Positions 10,518-21,120 of a DNA stretch of 64,000 nt are shown here, in pieces (position 1 is the stretch's first letter; each line of letters begins with the position of its first letter). The stretch is taken from the NCBI GenBank assembly GCA_025200525.1, contig CM045762.1, positions 84,535,893-84,599,892 of the forward strand. The letters run 5' to 3'. The DNA is from Camellia lanceoleosa. Its lineage: Eukaryota > Streptophyta > Magnoliopsida > Ericales > Theaceae. The translations under genes and the position numbers were made by a program. A model generated the notes under the pieces. The model was not told the origin of the DNA and searched no databases. It saw only the letters and a list, made by a program, of their open reading frames with translations.

Positions 10518-11371
10518 CTTGGAGCGGATACTATAATGTTGAGGTGGGTTTCTTCCGGAGGGCCGATACTTGGTTCCGGGACGAAACCTACTTTGATGGT
10601 ACGCTTGAGCTCAGAGTTGATGGCGGAGGCTAAGCAAGCGGGGCATCCGCGTGTATTTTGATCGCGTGTTATTTGGTTTAGTTCATGATGGTTGAATTTC
10701 GCCAGCGAGTTAGCCGTTTTCATATAGGCCGCCATACGCCGTCTCGTGCCGCGTACTTCTTCACCGGTGGTTGATTACCAATTTTGAGTCACAAAACACC
10801 ATGACCACCGGCGGTGTGCGTTCATGATCCGGCTAAAGGGCTTCATATTAAACCGTTATTTGATGTGAAGCCGAGCTTGCGGCTTTGCTCAATTCTGCGC
10901 GCCGTCTGGGGACATAATTACGACCGGCGCCATTGCCCGTTGGTTAGGCGATCCATCACAAGATAAGCGCCAAATGTCCCCAACATAAATTCTCCAATCG
11001 ACTTTTGACCGAATCGCGCCTTTGGCGGGCGTCATCGAGCTTGAGGTCGGCAAGCCCTCCCGTGAATTCGGCAACAAAGTCGGCAAGCACCGCCTTGATT
11101 GCGGTTTGGGTAAAACCGAATGTCGTATCGAAGTTCGAGAGCCCACTTGAAACATGCCACGATGCTGCATTCCGTAGTAATCTTGATCGAAGGATAGTCT
11201 GTTAGCACTCTAATCTTTGTGTCCTTGGAAGTAATGCATTAGTTTTCTTCTTGCCGCCATGACCAAGGCTAGGACGAGTTTTTCAATGATGAGTAGCGTG
11301 TTTGGCGTCCACCATTGCCTTGCTCACATAATACATCGTTCTTGTCGCCCTTCCTCCTCTTTTAATATCTG
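10518..11371 (-). pseudogene. pol: Remnant RNase H of the nested Gypsy
   Basis: Minus-strand fragments include CDGSPN near 10960-10980 (compare the VDGSSN catalytic start) and MAAYMKTANSLAKFNHHEL near 10735-10680 (the usual RNase H end). In between, the conserved acidic motifs are missing or scrambled by many small deletions, and stops are frequent. Confidence 0.55.
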
Positions 11372-12556
11372 TTAATACCTGTCAGAGATTGCCAGATATA
11401 GAATGAGGGGGTCACCGGTGGCGGGTGTTGTTAGAAGAGGTACTGTCCGGAGGTAGGTCTTGAGCCCGTTAAAGGCTGCTTCGCATTCGGCGGACCATTC
11501 AAAAGCTCTGCCCTGACGTAGTGTCTGAAAGAATTGTCTGCAGCGATCTGTAGATCGGCTGATGAACCTGTTGAGTGCAGCGGCCATTCCCATAAACTTT
11601 TGGACTTCTTTCACTAAACGGGGGGAACTCAGTTCCAAAATTGCTGTGACTTGCCTCGGGTTGGCTTCGATTCCTCGGTGGTTGACGATATAACCCAGGA
11701 ATTTTCCGGAGCCGATCCCAAAGGCGAATTTGGAAGCGTTTAGATTCATTCTGTATTTGCGCAGGGTGTTGAATGTCTTTTCCAGATCGGCTATATGGTT
11801 TTGTTCTTCTTTGGATTTGACCACCATGTCATCGATGTATACTTCCATAGTATGTCCGAGCTGTTCTTTGAACATCGTGGTGACCAGTCTTTGGTAAGTT
11901 GCCCCTGCATTCTTCAATCCGAAAGGCATAACCCTGTAGCAGTAGGTTCCTCTTGGAGTGAGGAATGCAGTTTTGTCCTGATCATCCGGATTCATGGCGA
12001 TCTGATGGTAGCCTCGGTAAGCATCGAGGAAACTCATGCGCCGGTGGCGTGCCGTCGCATCAACGAGTTGGTCAATTCTAGGTAAGGGGAAGCAGTCTTT
12101 GGGGCAAGCTTTGTTCAGATCCGTGAAATCGACGCACACTCGCCAAGTTCCATTATTCTTTTTCACCACCACTGTGTTGGAGAGCCATGTGGGGTAGGTG
12201 ACTTCTCTAATTGCCCCGGCGTCAAGCAATTTGTCAATTTCTTCGACAACGGCGGCGGTGTGCTCTGCGGAGGATCGCCGGCCTTTCTGAATGATCGGCT
12301 TGCACCGGGGGTCGACATTGAGGTGGTGCTGTGAGACTGACGGGTCTACTCCCGGCATCTCGTATGGAGTCCACGCAAAGACGTCGAGGTTGCCGTGTAA
12401 GAAAGTGATCAGCTGCTGTCTGTCGACCTGGCTCAGAGAGGCGCCGATCATAAAAAACTTTTTCGGGCTTCCATCAATGTCAACCCGGTCTAAATCTTCC
12501 GTGGCCTTTTCGTTTGGTTGACGCCCGGCGTCATCCAGGATCTCTCGACTGGGCAC
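11372..12556 (-). CDS. pol: Reverse transcriptase of the nested Gypsy (394-codon open frame)
   Basis: One uninterrupted frame with the Ty3/Gypsy reverse transcriptase core: KKNNGTWRVCVDFTDLNKAC, then FLDAYRGYHQI, VMPFGLKNAGATYQRL, the catalytic YIDDM followed by VVKSK, FLGYIVNHRGIEANP and the connection region FEWSAECEAAF. It copies element RNA to DNA in the cytoplasmic particle. It is normally part of a longer gag-pol polyprotein, so the first Met here is probably internal. It is open as far as the connection region, where RNase H decay begins. Confidence 0.88.
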   Translation of the reverse strand: MPSREILDDAGRQPNEKATEDLDRVDIDGSPKKFFMIGASLSQVDRQQLITFLHGNLDVFAWTPYEMPGVDPSVSQHHLNVDPRCKPIIQKGRRSSAEHTAAVVEEIDKLLDAGAIREVTYPTWLSNTVVVKKNNGTWRVCVDFTDLNKACPKDCFPLPRIDQLVDATARHRRMSFLDAYRGYHQIAMNPDDQDKTAFLTPRGTYCYRVMPFGLKNAGATYQRLVTTMFKEQLGHTMEVYIDDMVVKSKEEQNHIADLEKTFNTLRKYRMNLNASKFAFGIGSGKFLGYIVNHRGIEANPRQVTAILELSSPRLVKEVQKFMGMAAALNRFISRSTDRCRQFFQTLRQGRAFEWSAECEAAFNGLKTYLRTVPLLTTPATGDPLILYLAISDRY

Positions 12557-12644
12557 TTCAATGGAGTTTACTTGCAGTTCCTTCGGCGTCTTGGCGGCGA
12601 GAAGGTAACATGCCTGCGCTGATTGTTGAGAGCCACGGATCTGC

Positions 12645-13124
12645 TCAACGCCGTGTTCCGTTGAAAGCGTGGCGGTGGTGGTAGGTGCTTGGGACGGCCT
12701 GCAGGGTATGCAACCATGATCGCCCCATGATGAGATTGTACTGCGACGGTAGCCTGACGACCAAGAATTCCACGTCCACCATTCTGGAGCCAGCTCGAAC
12801 GGGTAGACTGATCTTTCCCAAAGGGTACTCCGGGTTGGCGTTGAAGCCGAATAGTGGATAAGGAGCTGGAGTCAGATCCGAATCGTTGAACCCGAGTTTG
12901 ATGAAGGTTTTATAGTACATAACCTCTGAAGTGCTTCCCTGGTCGATAGGGACGCGTTCAACGGTGAACCTATTTACGCGTAGCGCAACAACCAGAGGAT
13001 CTACGTGAGGGAGTGTTACGCCGCTCAAATCAGAGTCGTCGAAGGTAATGCTTGGCGCTTCTCGAGGCCGGGGTTGCTTTGTTGGTGTGGTGATCTTTGG
13101 GGGCTTGAAGTATTTGGATTGCAT
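12645..13124 (-). CDS. pol: Aspartic protease of the nested Gypsy
   Basis: A retropepsin-like domain with the active-site motif as PIDQGSTS (DQGS in place of DTG, as in many plant Gypsy elements) and the later YNLIMGRSWL motif (family pattern ILGR). It matures the polyprotein. A break between this frame and the reverse transcriptase frame lies at 12557-12644. Confidence 0.75.
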   Translation of the reverse strand: MQSKYFKPPKITTPTKQPRPREAPSITFDDSDLSGVTLPHVDPLVVALRVNRFTVERVPIDQGSTSEVMYYKTFIKLGFNDSDLTPAPYPLFGFNANPEYPLGKISLPVRAGSRMVDVEFLVVRLPSQYNLIMGRSWLHTLQAVPSTYHHRHAFNGTRR

Positions 13125-13578
13125 GTCTGATCGGAGCTATCGGTTTGTATATCATATGCACGGTGTCAAGCGGGACGTCTCTTGGGCGATGTGCGTCCTC
13201 TGTCACCTCCTCAAGGGAATCGGTTAAGGCATGGCGACCGTCGGCATTGTGCTGTTGGCCTTGAGGTCGTTGAGGACCTGCCCGTGGGAATCGCTCAGGA
13301 ACCGTGAGCCCTGCCCGTTTGGACTTTGCTTTTTCTAAGGCCAGATCGCGGCGAAGGCGTTCGTTCTCAGCGATGATGTTGTCCAAACTCTGTTTGGTCT
13401 GTCTGGCTTGTTCTATGGTCGTCTGCATTGTCTCCGTCGTTGAAGTCGTTGGTGGGCTAGAGTTCGAGGCGCGGCGCTGCGCGACGGTTTCCTTTCCGAG
13501 CGTATTTGCCGGAGTGAGGTCGTCTCTCTGTGCGATCTCGTCGGTGGCTATCGGAGGATCTTCAGTCACGTCTTTCAT
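13030..13578 (-). pseudogene. gag: Short gag-like ORF of the nested Gypsy (gag core apparently missing)
   Basis: The ATG at 13578 is 35 nt inside the 5' LTR boundary, the usual place for gag. The product has a Ser/Thr-rich start and a coiled-coil stretch (QTKQSLDNIIAENERLRRDL). After about 140 codons the text changes to a frame overlapping the protease ORF. No retrotransposon gag core and no zinc knuckle are seen between the two, so an internal deletion of gag is likely. Confidence 0.55.
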
Positions 13579-13593
13579 GGATATATTTGAGTA

Positions 13594-13611
13594 TTCCCAC
13601 AGACGGCGCCA
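13594..13611 (-). other. Primer binding site of the nested Gypsy
   Basis: On the minus strand TGGCGCCGTCTGTGGGAA starts two bases after the LTR end. The first part matches the 3' end of plant tRNA-Asp, common in plant Gypsy elements. Confidence 0.75.
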
Positions 13612-13613
13612 AT

Positions 13614-14016
13614 TGTGGGGAAGTGGATTGGAAATACTCCTCAGATCCTGAAAGACGCCAATGATCCTCAGCTAATCACCTGAAAAGATACAGATACTCC
13701 GGTCGGGGGTGCCGGAATTAGCACTCCGACGGACAAGTCAGTTCCTCTACTCAAGAAAGCTTGTTTGCTAAGTTTTTAGAAGTGATTCTTACATTTCTTT
13801 ACAAATCTGAAGCTCTTGTATTTATATCCATTCTCTGGACCTTGGGGCCAGAGTCTACTTTTTATTTATTATTCTTTCGTGTGTCCTCATATCCCTTCTC
13901 AAGTCTATTCGGCCCTATGAACGTATTCGGCATCCTAGTTGAGCAGAATGGAGCCGTTCAGTCACCGGCTCCTCGGGTATACCAGATTTCGTTCCTCTAT
14001 TTATTCGGCTCCCACA
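13614..14016 (-). repeat. 5' LTR of the nested Gypsy
   Basis: 403 bp, 99% identical to 3804-4206. The minus-strand TATAAATA at 13819-13826 is the likely promoter TATA box. Confidence 0.93.
13819..13826 (-). promoter_or_regulatory. Probable TATA box of the nested Gypsy 5' LTR
   Basis: TATAAATA on the minus strand inside the LTR; the same site is conserved in the other LTR at 4009-4016. Confidence 0.5.
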
Positions 14017-14021
14017 ACCTC
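14017..14021. repeat. Target site duplication ACCTC, right copy
   Basis: Matches 3799-3803 exactly. Confidence 0.92.
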
Positions 14022-14936
14022 GATCCGACCGCGGTGAAAATCGCGAACCTTGAGAAACAATTCAAGAAGGCACAGGGCTTTATCTCCATTCCCGACATTA
14101 AGGATGGGCACATCGAGGCTGCCGTACGGCACCCAAACAAATTCAAAATGCCATATATTGACCGTTTCGACGGGTCTGGAGATCCTATGGTACATATCCG
14201 GCTTTTCTTGGATGTCCTGAAGCCAATGGGTCTGACTAAGCCACAGAAACTCTCTCTGTATGGAAGAACCCTATCGGGTGTAGCAGCCGCTTGGTATGCC
14301 AAGTTGGAGAATACAGTGAAACAGAATTGGGAAGAGTTGGCTGAGGCCTTTGTCGATCAGTATTCTTACAACACCCAAGTTGAAATGACCATGCAAGAGC
14401 TTGAAACAACCCTCCAGAACCCAACAAAGCCTTTTGTGGAATTTGTTACAAGGTGGAGAGCAAAGGCAGCACAAATGACAGATCGCCTTTCTGAGAGGGA
14501 TCAAGTGTGGATAGTGGTGCGAAACCTCGAGCATGATATGTTACAAAAGTTGATAGTCGCTCCACTATTCACTTTCAAAAGTTTGCATGAACTGGGGGTT
14601 CAGATCGAGAATGCGTTCAACAGTGGGATCATTCCCAGAACAAGTGAACCGACAAGGAGAGCAATTTTAGAAAGTACCAATGTTGGTAGTAGCGTTATTC
14701 CCAAATCCACCGAAATCAATACAGTTGCCACAACCGACCCTTTTGCCAATCCAAGCCTACAAACCGTCGGCCCAGCCCGAGCTCAGGGCAGAACTTTCAC
14801 CCCTCTCTATATGAGCCTGACTAGCACACTAAAAGTCTTGATGGAAAGAGGGTATCTCAAACCCCTCGATCCTCAACCTCTGCCTGACCCACTCCCAGCC
14901 AGACATAACCCCTCCAAGTACTGTGTGTACCATTAG
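14022..14936 (+). pseudogene. gag: gag of the giant element, second part (gag core)
   Basis: This continues in the same frame as 3558-3803. It has a retrotransposon gag core: MPYIDRFDGSGDPMVHIRLF, then LSGVAAAWYAKL, WEELAEAFVDQY and FVEFVTRWRAKA. It then has a Pro-rich linker and KYCVYH, the start of a zinc-knuckle-like motif. A TAG (14934-14936) stops the frame just after that His; the missing half of the motif (HGTDRC then RLRHEV) follows in the same frame downstream. It would form the particle that packages element RNA. The open frame also runs upstream into the nested LTR (from 13761), an accident of insertion. Confidence 0.8.
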
Positions 14937-15334
14937 TAACGCGGTCATGGCACCGACCGCTGCTACCGCCTTCGTCATGAGGTCCAAAATCTCATCGACA
15001 ACCGGACGATAGCTCCACCTTCAGACCCCAATGACCAAACATCTCCTGCCTACCTCAACCTCATCTATATACTGCCATCAACCTATGACCCCAGCATATA
15101 CATCACCCTAACCCATCTACCCAAGCCGGAGGTGGTTATCCCAAAAAGCATGGACTTATGCATGATGGGTGCACCTGAACCCCAATCATCTCAAACCCGT
15201 GAACCATTGCTTCTGAGTTGATGAGAATGATTGAAGATCTTCAAAGAACTGTGACAAATCTGGCCTTCAGGAGATAGACTCCCTCATCGACCACATCACA
15301 TGCTAGGAGTTTCACGACAAAAGGCTCCCCAATC
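14937..15334 (+). pseudogene. gag: Tail of gag after the premature stop
   Basis: The text after the stop still reads as the gag C-terminus (a Cys/His motif, then a Pro-rich region) for about 90 codons before a TGA near 15221. The remainder to 15334 is not recognised, apart from a possible coiled-coil scrap near 15222-15280. Confidence 0.45.
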
Positions 15335-16000
15335 TTGGGACGGGTTGTATTGGAAGAAGGCCAATCCCTTGGCAAAATGGAGGCAAGAGGTAAGAACAAG
15401 GTAGGGACAGGAATTGGTCCCTATGAACACCTTCAGTGGGCTGTGGAGGCTTTGAAAGCCGAGGGACTGAACAAACAGCAAGTGCTTGCAGTGGCTGCAA
15501 AAACTGTGGATGATACTTTTGCCACTCAAGTTGGAGGCAGTCTGAATCAATGGGCAAGCCGAGACACGGGATGTCGTACCAGAAATACCCCTTTCAGCTC
15601 CAAACCTACACTCAGAAGAGATCATCAAAAGTCAGCACCTGCCGACCCTTTCGTCGGTACATCCAACGTAACCAGCTCACAACCTGCCAAATACCCACCT
15701 CGGGGCCAAAGGGTGTTCACCTCACTGTACATGTCTCTGTCAACGGCCCTGAAGGTCCTGATCGAAAAGGGGCATCTGAAGCCCCTGGAGCCACGGCCAT
15801 TACCAGACAAACTTCCTCTCTCCCACAACCCAGCCAAGTACTGTGCCTTTCATCAACAGGCCGACCATGATACTGACATGTGTTTTCGTCTTCGTCACAA
15901 AATACAAGATTTGATTGACGACGAGGTCATTGTCATGCCAAGCTCTGCAAAGTCTATCGGCACTGGATCGGTGAACTTGGGGGATAATGTGACCATGTGA
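15335..16000 (+). pseudogene. gag: Second gag-like copy (C-terminal part) in the giant element
   Basis: A 221-codon open frame. Its second half closely parallels the end of the first gag: FTSLYMSLSTALKVLIEKG against FTPLYMSLTSTLKVLMERG, then PLPDKLPLSHNPAKYCAFH and HDTDMC with RLRHKI. The zinc-knuckle-like motif is intact here, unlike in the first copy. It lacks the gag core. It is either a tandem duplication or a hybrid of two related gag genes. Confidence 0.7.
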
Positions 16001-17264
16001 TCGGGGGATGAACCACCTGCGGAGGGCACTCAGTTCACTCCAGTTGTGGGGATGGCACGCACTATTTTGAGCATTTGCGAATGCTATTTACTTTACTTTC
16101 TGACTTGGGTATTGGGTCAGTCTTGTTATGTTGTACAGAGTCAGTCTTTTCTTACTGGGTCAGTCGAGTCAGTCTTGTTGTATCGAGTCTGTCTTGTTGT
16201 GTCGGAGTCGGGTGATTCCAGGGATGTTACCTCGGGCATCACTATTTTGTTTTGCGTTTGTCTTTTTGATTTCTTTTTGAGTTTGTTTCTGCCGTGGAGC
16301 CAGTTACACCAATACATCTAAATGAAACAACAATGATTTTCACGCTCTTGTGTTTGCTTCTGCTTTGAACCTGTTGTGCCAACAAGTCTAGAATGAAATG
16401 GCGGAGCATCTCACTTGCTCTTCTGCACCTTTAAATCATTACATTGACCTGAGTTTTTCAAAACTTTTTGAACATTGTGATGAAAACAAAGAGGAAGGAA
16501 TTCCTCGGGATTTGTAAAAAAAATTTGATCAATTGAGAGAAAGAGAGGCATGCTAAGCCCTTAATGATTGAGATCATGTTTGTTAATGTGAGTACTGAGA
16601 AGGATCCTGGCTTGATCTAGATTGGTTTTGCATTGTCTTCGGCGTGAACGATTTGTCGCTTTCTTAAAAGATTTCAAAAAATATTTTGCGCGGTCCTGTG
16701 AAGACCTGTGTGGAATCACTCTTGAGATTATGCAGCCTAGGATCGCTCTCAGCCTCGAGATTCAACCCCTTTGCTCTCAAAACCTTGAACTTGGGTTCAG
16801 AATGTTCAACAATCTACCACAATGTGAGGCTTGTGTGGCCAGATTCGAAGCGACCCTCGAACTAAGGGCAAGAAAGTCAGATCAAGAAGGTTAGACGTCG
16901 TCAAAAGAAGCTTGCAAAGCTAGATCAAAATCACCCCTCGAACTAGGGGCAAAAAATATCAGACATGCTCAAAGAGCCGAAGATGGATCATTCTACAAAT
17001 CAATGAAGACTGGCAAGAATGCCAAATCCCAGAGGGGAGGAAAGAAGAAAGTTTGTGCTGAAGGACAACCGAGTTCCTATCCACAATACTAGGGGCAAAT
17101 TCAGCCCTCATTAGATGGACTTCTACATCATCAGTGAACATCAGTCATTCTCCTGGATTCAGATGACTTCAGGATCTTAAAACCATTTGACATGGACAAA
17201 GCTACACTTTTATCCTTGAGAGGCTCGTTGGGCTAAAAACCCGGAAGGGCGACCCAGGCAAAAG

Positions 17265-17375
17265 TTAGAGCAAGAAAAAAAGAAAAGAGAAAAGAAAAAA
17301 AAATACAAAGAATGAAAAAGAAAAGATGAAAAAACATGAAAAGAAATGAAAAAATTGAAAAGAAAAGAAAAACAT
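17265..17375 (+). repeat. Purine-rich (GAAAA)n tract
   Basis: An almost pure A/G stretch of AAAAGAAAAGA-type low-complexity repeats, roughly 3 kb upstream of the 3' LTR. It may resemble a second polypurine tract but is not at the LTR border. Confidence 0.75.
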
Positions 17376-19254
17376 AGCTCGCAAGGTTGAAAACCCAGAA
17401 GGGCAGCCTTGGAAAAAGTTAGAGCGTAAAAGGTGAAGGTTAATATATGAGTGTACCTGCCCCCGAACTACGTAAGGCTTGATTCCTATCTTTGGGATAC
17501 GTAGGCAACTTCATTCTGAAGTCCAGCCGTAAAACACTTCAAATTGGACTGTGTCCATGTGATGGTTCTGGTCATCTTTGTATTCTCTGTATCCGAGAAT
17601 TTGGTTGTAATTGTCACTGTGAGGATTGGTTGCCACGTGCTGTGGCGCTATTCAGACTAGGGGCAACTTTCAGTTGCCATGCAGTGCCGTTCAGACAAGG
17701 GGCAATTTTCCATTTGTTTTGGATCTGAGGTTGTGCATCTCAAGAGTAAATTCTGCGTTGGTCGAGCAGTGGCCATTTGCAAAAATAGTTTTTGAGAATT
17801 TTTAATGAGGTTGACTAATTCTCTCGAAAATTATTCCATTTTTCTAAAACTGGACCATTTCTTGGACGTAAAAAAGGAAAATTTTAAGTACTCATAACCT
17901 GACTTGCATGATTTCAAATCAAAAAATCGAACAAGCGTGTTAATCTAACTCTCATTTTGGTTAAAATTGTTTTAGCAGAAGCAAAAAACAAAAAATGGTC
18001 AAAATGATGAACTAGGGGCACAGTTGAGTCAGGTTTTCTGTCTTTTCTCCTTTATCAACACACTTGCCAAAAAGGGCATCATACCTGCCGGAAAAGGGCA
18101 CCACTGAGGCTGACCGCAAAAGGGCAAAAAGCTCTCACATCCTCCGAGCAACGAGGTATCAAGCCAAGTGGAAAGCACGAACTGGAATGGGGCAAGATAT
18201 TCCACTTCCTCATCTGGACAAGATCTGATCACGTCTAAACTCCCCAGCAGAGCATCGTCAACCGATGTCAGCTGCAGATTTGCTACACATCCAGTTGTAG
18301 CGCAACCCCTCTGTGGGAGAAACTCATTGTTGTGAACAAGAACAAGAATATGGTAGAATACCAGGGGCAAGAGCCCACACCTTCCTGCTTATCCATCAAC
18401 CACCCAGGGGAGGGATAAAAAAATGAGAGATTGAAGAATAGAGAGATGCGCGCTGAGAGAAAAAGTGAGATAAAGGGCTTTTTTAGAAAAACAGAGCTTA
18501 AGGGTCGAGTGATGTGAGAATCATAAGTGAGAAAGGGTGGGAAACAATACCTAGAGAAAAATGGCTCCTCGTGCACCGAGAGGTCTCTTACCTTTGTAAC
18601 ACAGTTGAGTGTTGTGTTTATGTGTTTTTGTTTGTCTCGATTCTTGTTTTGAGTCGTTTGAGTGTCAATAGATGTGTTTAGGTTGTTTTACCTTATTTTT
18701 CCTTTGTCGAGTGGTGTTTAGGTTGTTCTACCTTTGTTTTCTGTTGTTGAGTCGTTTTGGCTGTGGTCAGTTGTAGGCTCGATACCCGGTTGAGAACCCT
18801 TTTCTCATTTCAATCTCAAAAATGAATCGTTTTGTGCTCAGAGTGCTGGGTCGTTCTCCATATTTGTGCAAAATAGGATTGGTTCTTTCATAAAACTGCA
18901 GGGTTCAACCCAGGTCATGTCAGAACAGTAAAACCAGGACCTATCTGAAGCTATATGGGTTCCAGACTGCAAAGCAAAAGAAAAGAAGGAAAATCAGAGC
19001 ATCTTAGTGTGTTTCGACTTCGCCGTGATTGTACTTCGGATGTACCTCTTCAGACCTTGTCAGTGCTCTAAAGAATGAGTGTGCCTCTACTCCAAGCTTA
19101 AGCCTACTTCAAGTCAGAATGGCAATTAAAGCAGTAGCAGATGTTATCTCTCGCCAATATAAATAGGGTGTCCCCTTTTCGAGCAGAGTGTGTTGCAAAG
19201 CCCTCCGAGAGATAAATCGAAGGCACCAGAGTACATGTTTGATGCCCCTCTATT

Positions 19255-19992
19255 GCATAGAATGTGCACTTTCATATACGATTCTGTTTCATGCGTGCCG
19301 CGCATCGTTATGATTTATGCATAGAATGTGCTTGCTTTCGATTCCGCATAGAATATGCTTTGCTTTCAATCATGTATAGAATATGCCTGTCTCATGCATA
19401 GAATATGCTTTCAATATTGCATAGAATATGCTTTCCATGTTGCATAGAAAATGCCCCCATACTTGCACAGAAAATGCCTTTAATCACACTTCTTTTGTGC
19501 ACCTTCCTCGCACTTTCTTGTGCATTGTATCTCTCTCGCACTGTCTTGTGCACCTTGTGGTTGTGTTTCACTCGCATTGTTTAGTGCATTTCAAAATCAC
19601 TCGCGCTGTTTAGCACATTGCACTATTTAGTGCATTTCAAAATCACTCGCGCTGTTTAGCGCATCGCATTGTCTAGCGCATTTTAAACCACTCGCGCTTT
19701 CTTGCGCATCGCACTGTTTTGTGCAGTTTATCACTCGCACTTTCTTGCGCATTGCAATCTTTTGTGCAGTTTACACTCGCGCTCTCTTGCGCATCACACT
19801 GTTTTGTGCAGTTTACACTCGCGCTCTCTTGCGCATCGTACTATTTTGTACAGTTTACTTACATTGTCATGCTTGTTTCAACTGCATTGTTACGCACATC
19901 TCGTCAGCATTGTCATGCGTCACACTTAGCTTGCATTGTTGTGCACACTTCACCAGCATTGTCGTGCACTTTTCACTTGCATTGCTATGCAT
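19255..19992 (+). repeat. Array of short hairpins with varying paired stems
   Basis: The first part (19255-19480) repeats GCATAGAATATGC-like units (stem GCATA/TATGC), for example at 19396-19408 and 19419-19431. The second part repeats 4-bp stems with 4- or 6-base loops. Examples are GCACTTTCTTGTGC (19510), GCACTGTCTTGTGC (19538), GCACTATTTAGTGC (19620), GCGCTGTTTAGCGC (19649), GCGCTTTCTTGCGC (19694), GCACTGTTTTGTGC (19711), GTACTATTTTGTAC (19838) and GCATTGTCATGC (19907). Stems differ but stay paired. A minority of units have one mismatch or a G-T pair. Confidence 0.75.
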
Positions 19993-20397
19993 GTTTCCAA
20001 CAATATTGTACCTGTTGAATTTCTTTCTTTTGCAGGCACGATATTATATGTACGGTTCATTTGAGGCTGGCGCGGCCAGACGAACCGGACAGGTATTGTA
20101 TGTCCTCCGCGTGAGACGTAGTGAGAATTGTATAATTCTCTTACACCCTTTCTGCATGAGTTGTAGTTAGGTTTGCATATGCTTGCTTAAAGCTGTTGCA
20201 TGATGTGCTTCGTTACAGTTTTCTTTACATGATTGTGAGTTATGTTCGGCTTTGCGCATTTCATTTTGCATTTTGCCCCTACCTGCGGGCACATCTCTTG
20301 CTTATCCCGCCTGTTTGTCTAAGTCTTCGGCCTTGTCAAAAATGGGTCATCTCTAGGCTTTGACATTCACTCCCGTTACGTATGACTTTCGAGTTCT

Positions 20398-20413
20398 GTC
20401 AAAGAGGGACAAC
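20398..20413 (+). other. Polypurine tract of the giant element
   Basis: GTCAAAGAGGGACAAC immediately precedes the 3' LTR start TGTAGACACC. Confidence 0.7.
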
Positions 20414-21120
20414 TGTAGACACCCCATTTTTGACCAACCTTAAGACTCAAACATCATCGATTGAGCGCTCGGTGATGGTGCTTGTTGTGCTCGTTCTGAG
20501 GTTTTGGAGTTTCGGCTGAGAGCCTTACCCCCGGACCTCGGGGCGCTTTTGTGCTTTGCCTTGGTTTGCGAATCAGGTCTTGTTTTCTCTTCTCGAAGGG
20601 AGGGAGAGGTCTCGTAGACCATCTCTCAGTGGCCGTAGGCTACTTTTCGTGGTCGCACGCCACTATTCTCGTTTGGAGACTAGTTTCCGGTTTTCAGAGC
20701 CGTTGGCCGCGTGCCTTGGTTCGGGACCGCTTAACATTCTCCGTTTGCTTTGGCTTTTGGCACACACATTGTTTCCTCTCTCTAGAGGGACACTGTGGCC
20801 CGAGAGACCACCTTCGTGGTCGCATGCCACTTTCGATGCTTAACAGTCAGTTTTCGGGGCACCCGACTGCGCATTTTGGCCCTTGAACCCTCGTTTTGCA
20901 TCCGTCTTGGTTCATTTTTGGCTTGGACCCTACTTCAATGTTTGGAAGGTGGTACAAGGGTGGGAGACCACCTTTTCTCCTTGGAGACCACCTTTCTCTT
21001 CGCCAATCGATTTTCTTGACAGGAAGCTGGTCTCCTTGGTTTTGGGCCACATTTACTGGTCTCCCACCATACCACTTGCTTGCATTTCATGTGGAGGCCA
21101 CCCTGGGAGGCTGCCGACCA

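Larger units (their letters stand above)
3804..14016 (-). mobile_element. Nested Ty3/Gypsy element (Tat-like) with an antisense extra gene
   Basis: Two 403-bp LTRs (TGTGGGGAAG to GGCTCCCACA), a perfect 5-bp duplication, a primer site beside the right LTR and a polypurine tract beside the left LTR show that it is transcribed on the minus strand. In its own direction the order is LTR, a short gag-like ORF, protease, reverse transcriptase, damaged RNase H, damaged integrase, two tandem arrays, an oppositely oriented gene, LTR. The gag core seems to be missing. The LTRs differ at only four positions, so insertion was recent even though the interior is broken. Confidence 0.9.
16001..20397 (+). other. 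Long non-coding 3' internal region of the giant element
   Basis: About 4.4 kb without any pol domain in any frame. The motif GAACTAGGGGCA and close variants recurs (16858-16870, 16936-16950, 17085-17097, 17655-17670, 18010-18020). There is an A/G tract at 17265-17375 and a hairpin array at 19255-19992. Short ORFs here have no recognisable domains. Confidence 0.6.

Noticed and set aside
17265..17375. Purine tract as the true polypurine tract of the giant element
   Set aside because: It lies about 3 kb from the 3' LTR; the tract ending at 20413 abuts the LTR.
19701..20170. ORFs with repeated His/Cys/Leu text in the hairpin array
   Set aside because: Translation of the repeat array; three frames are open at once. 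No protein evidence.
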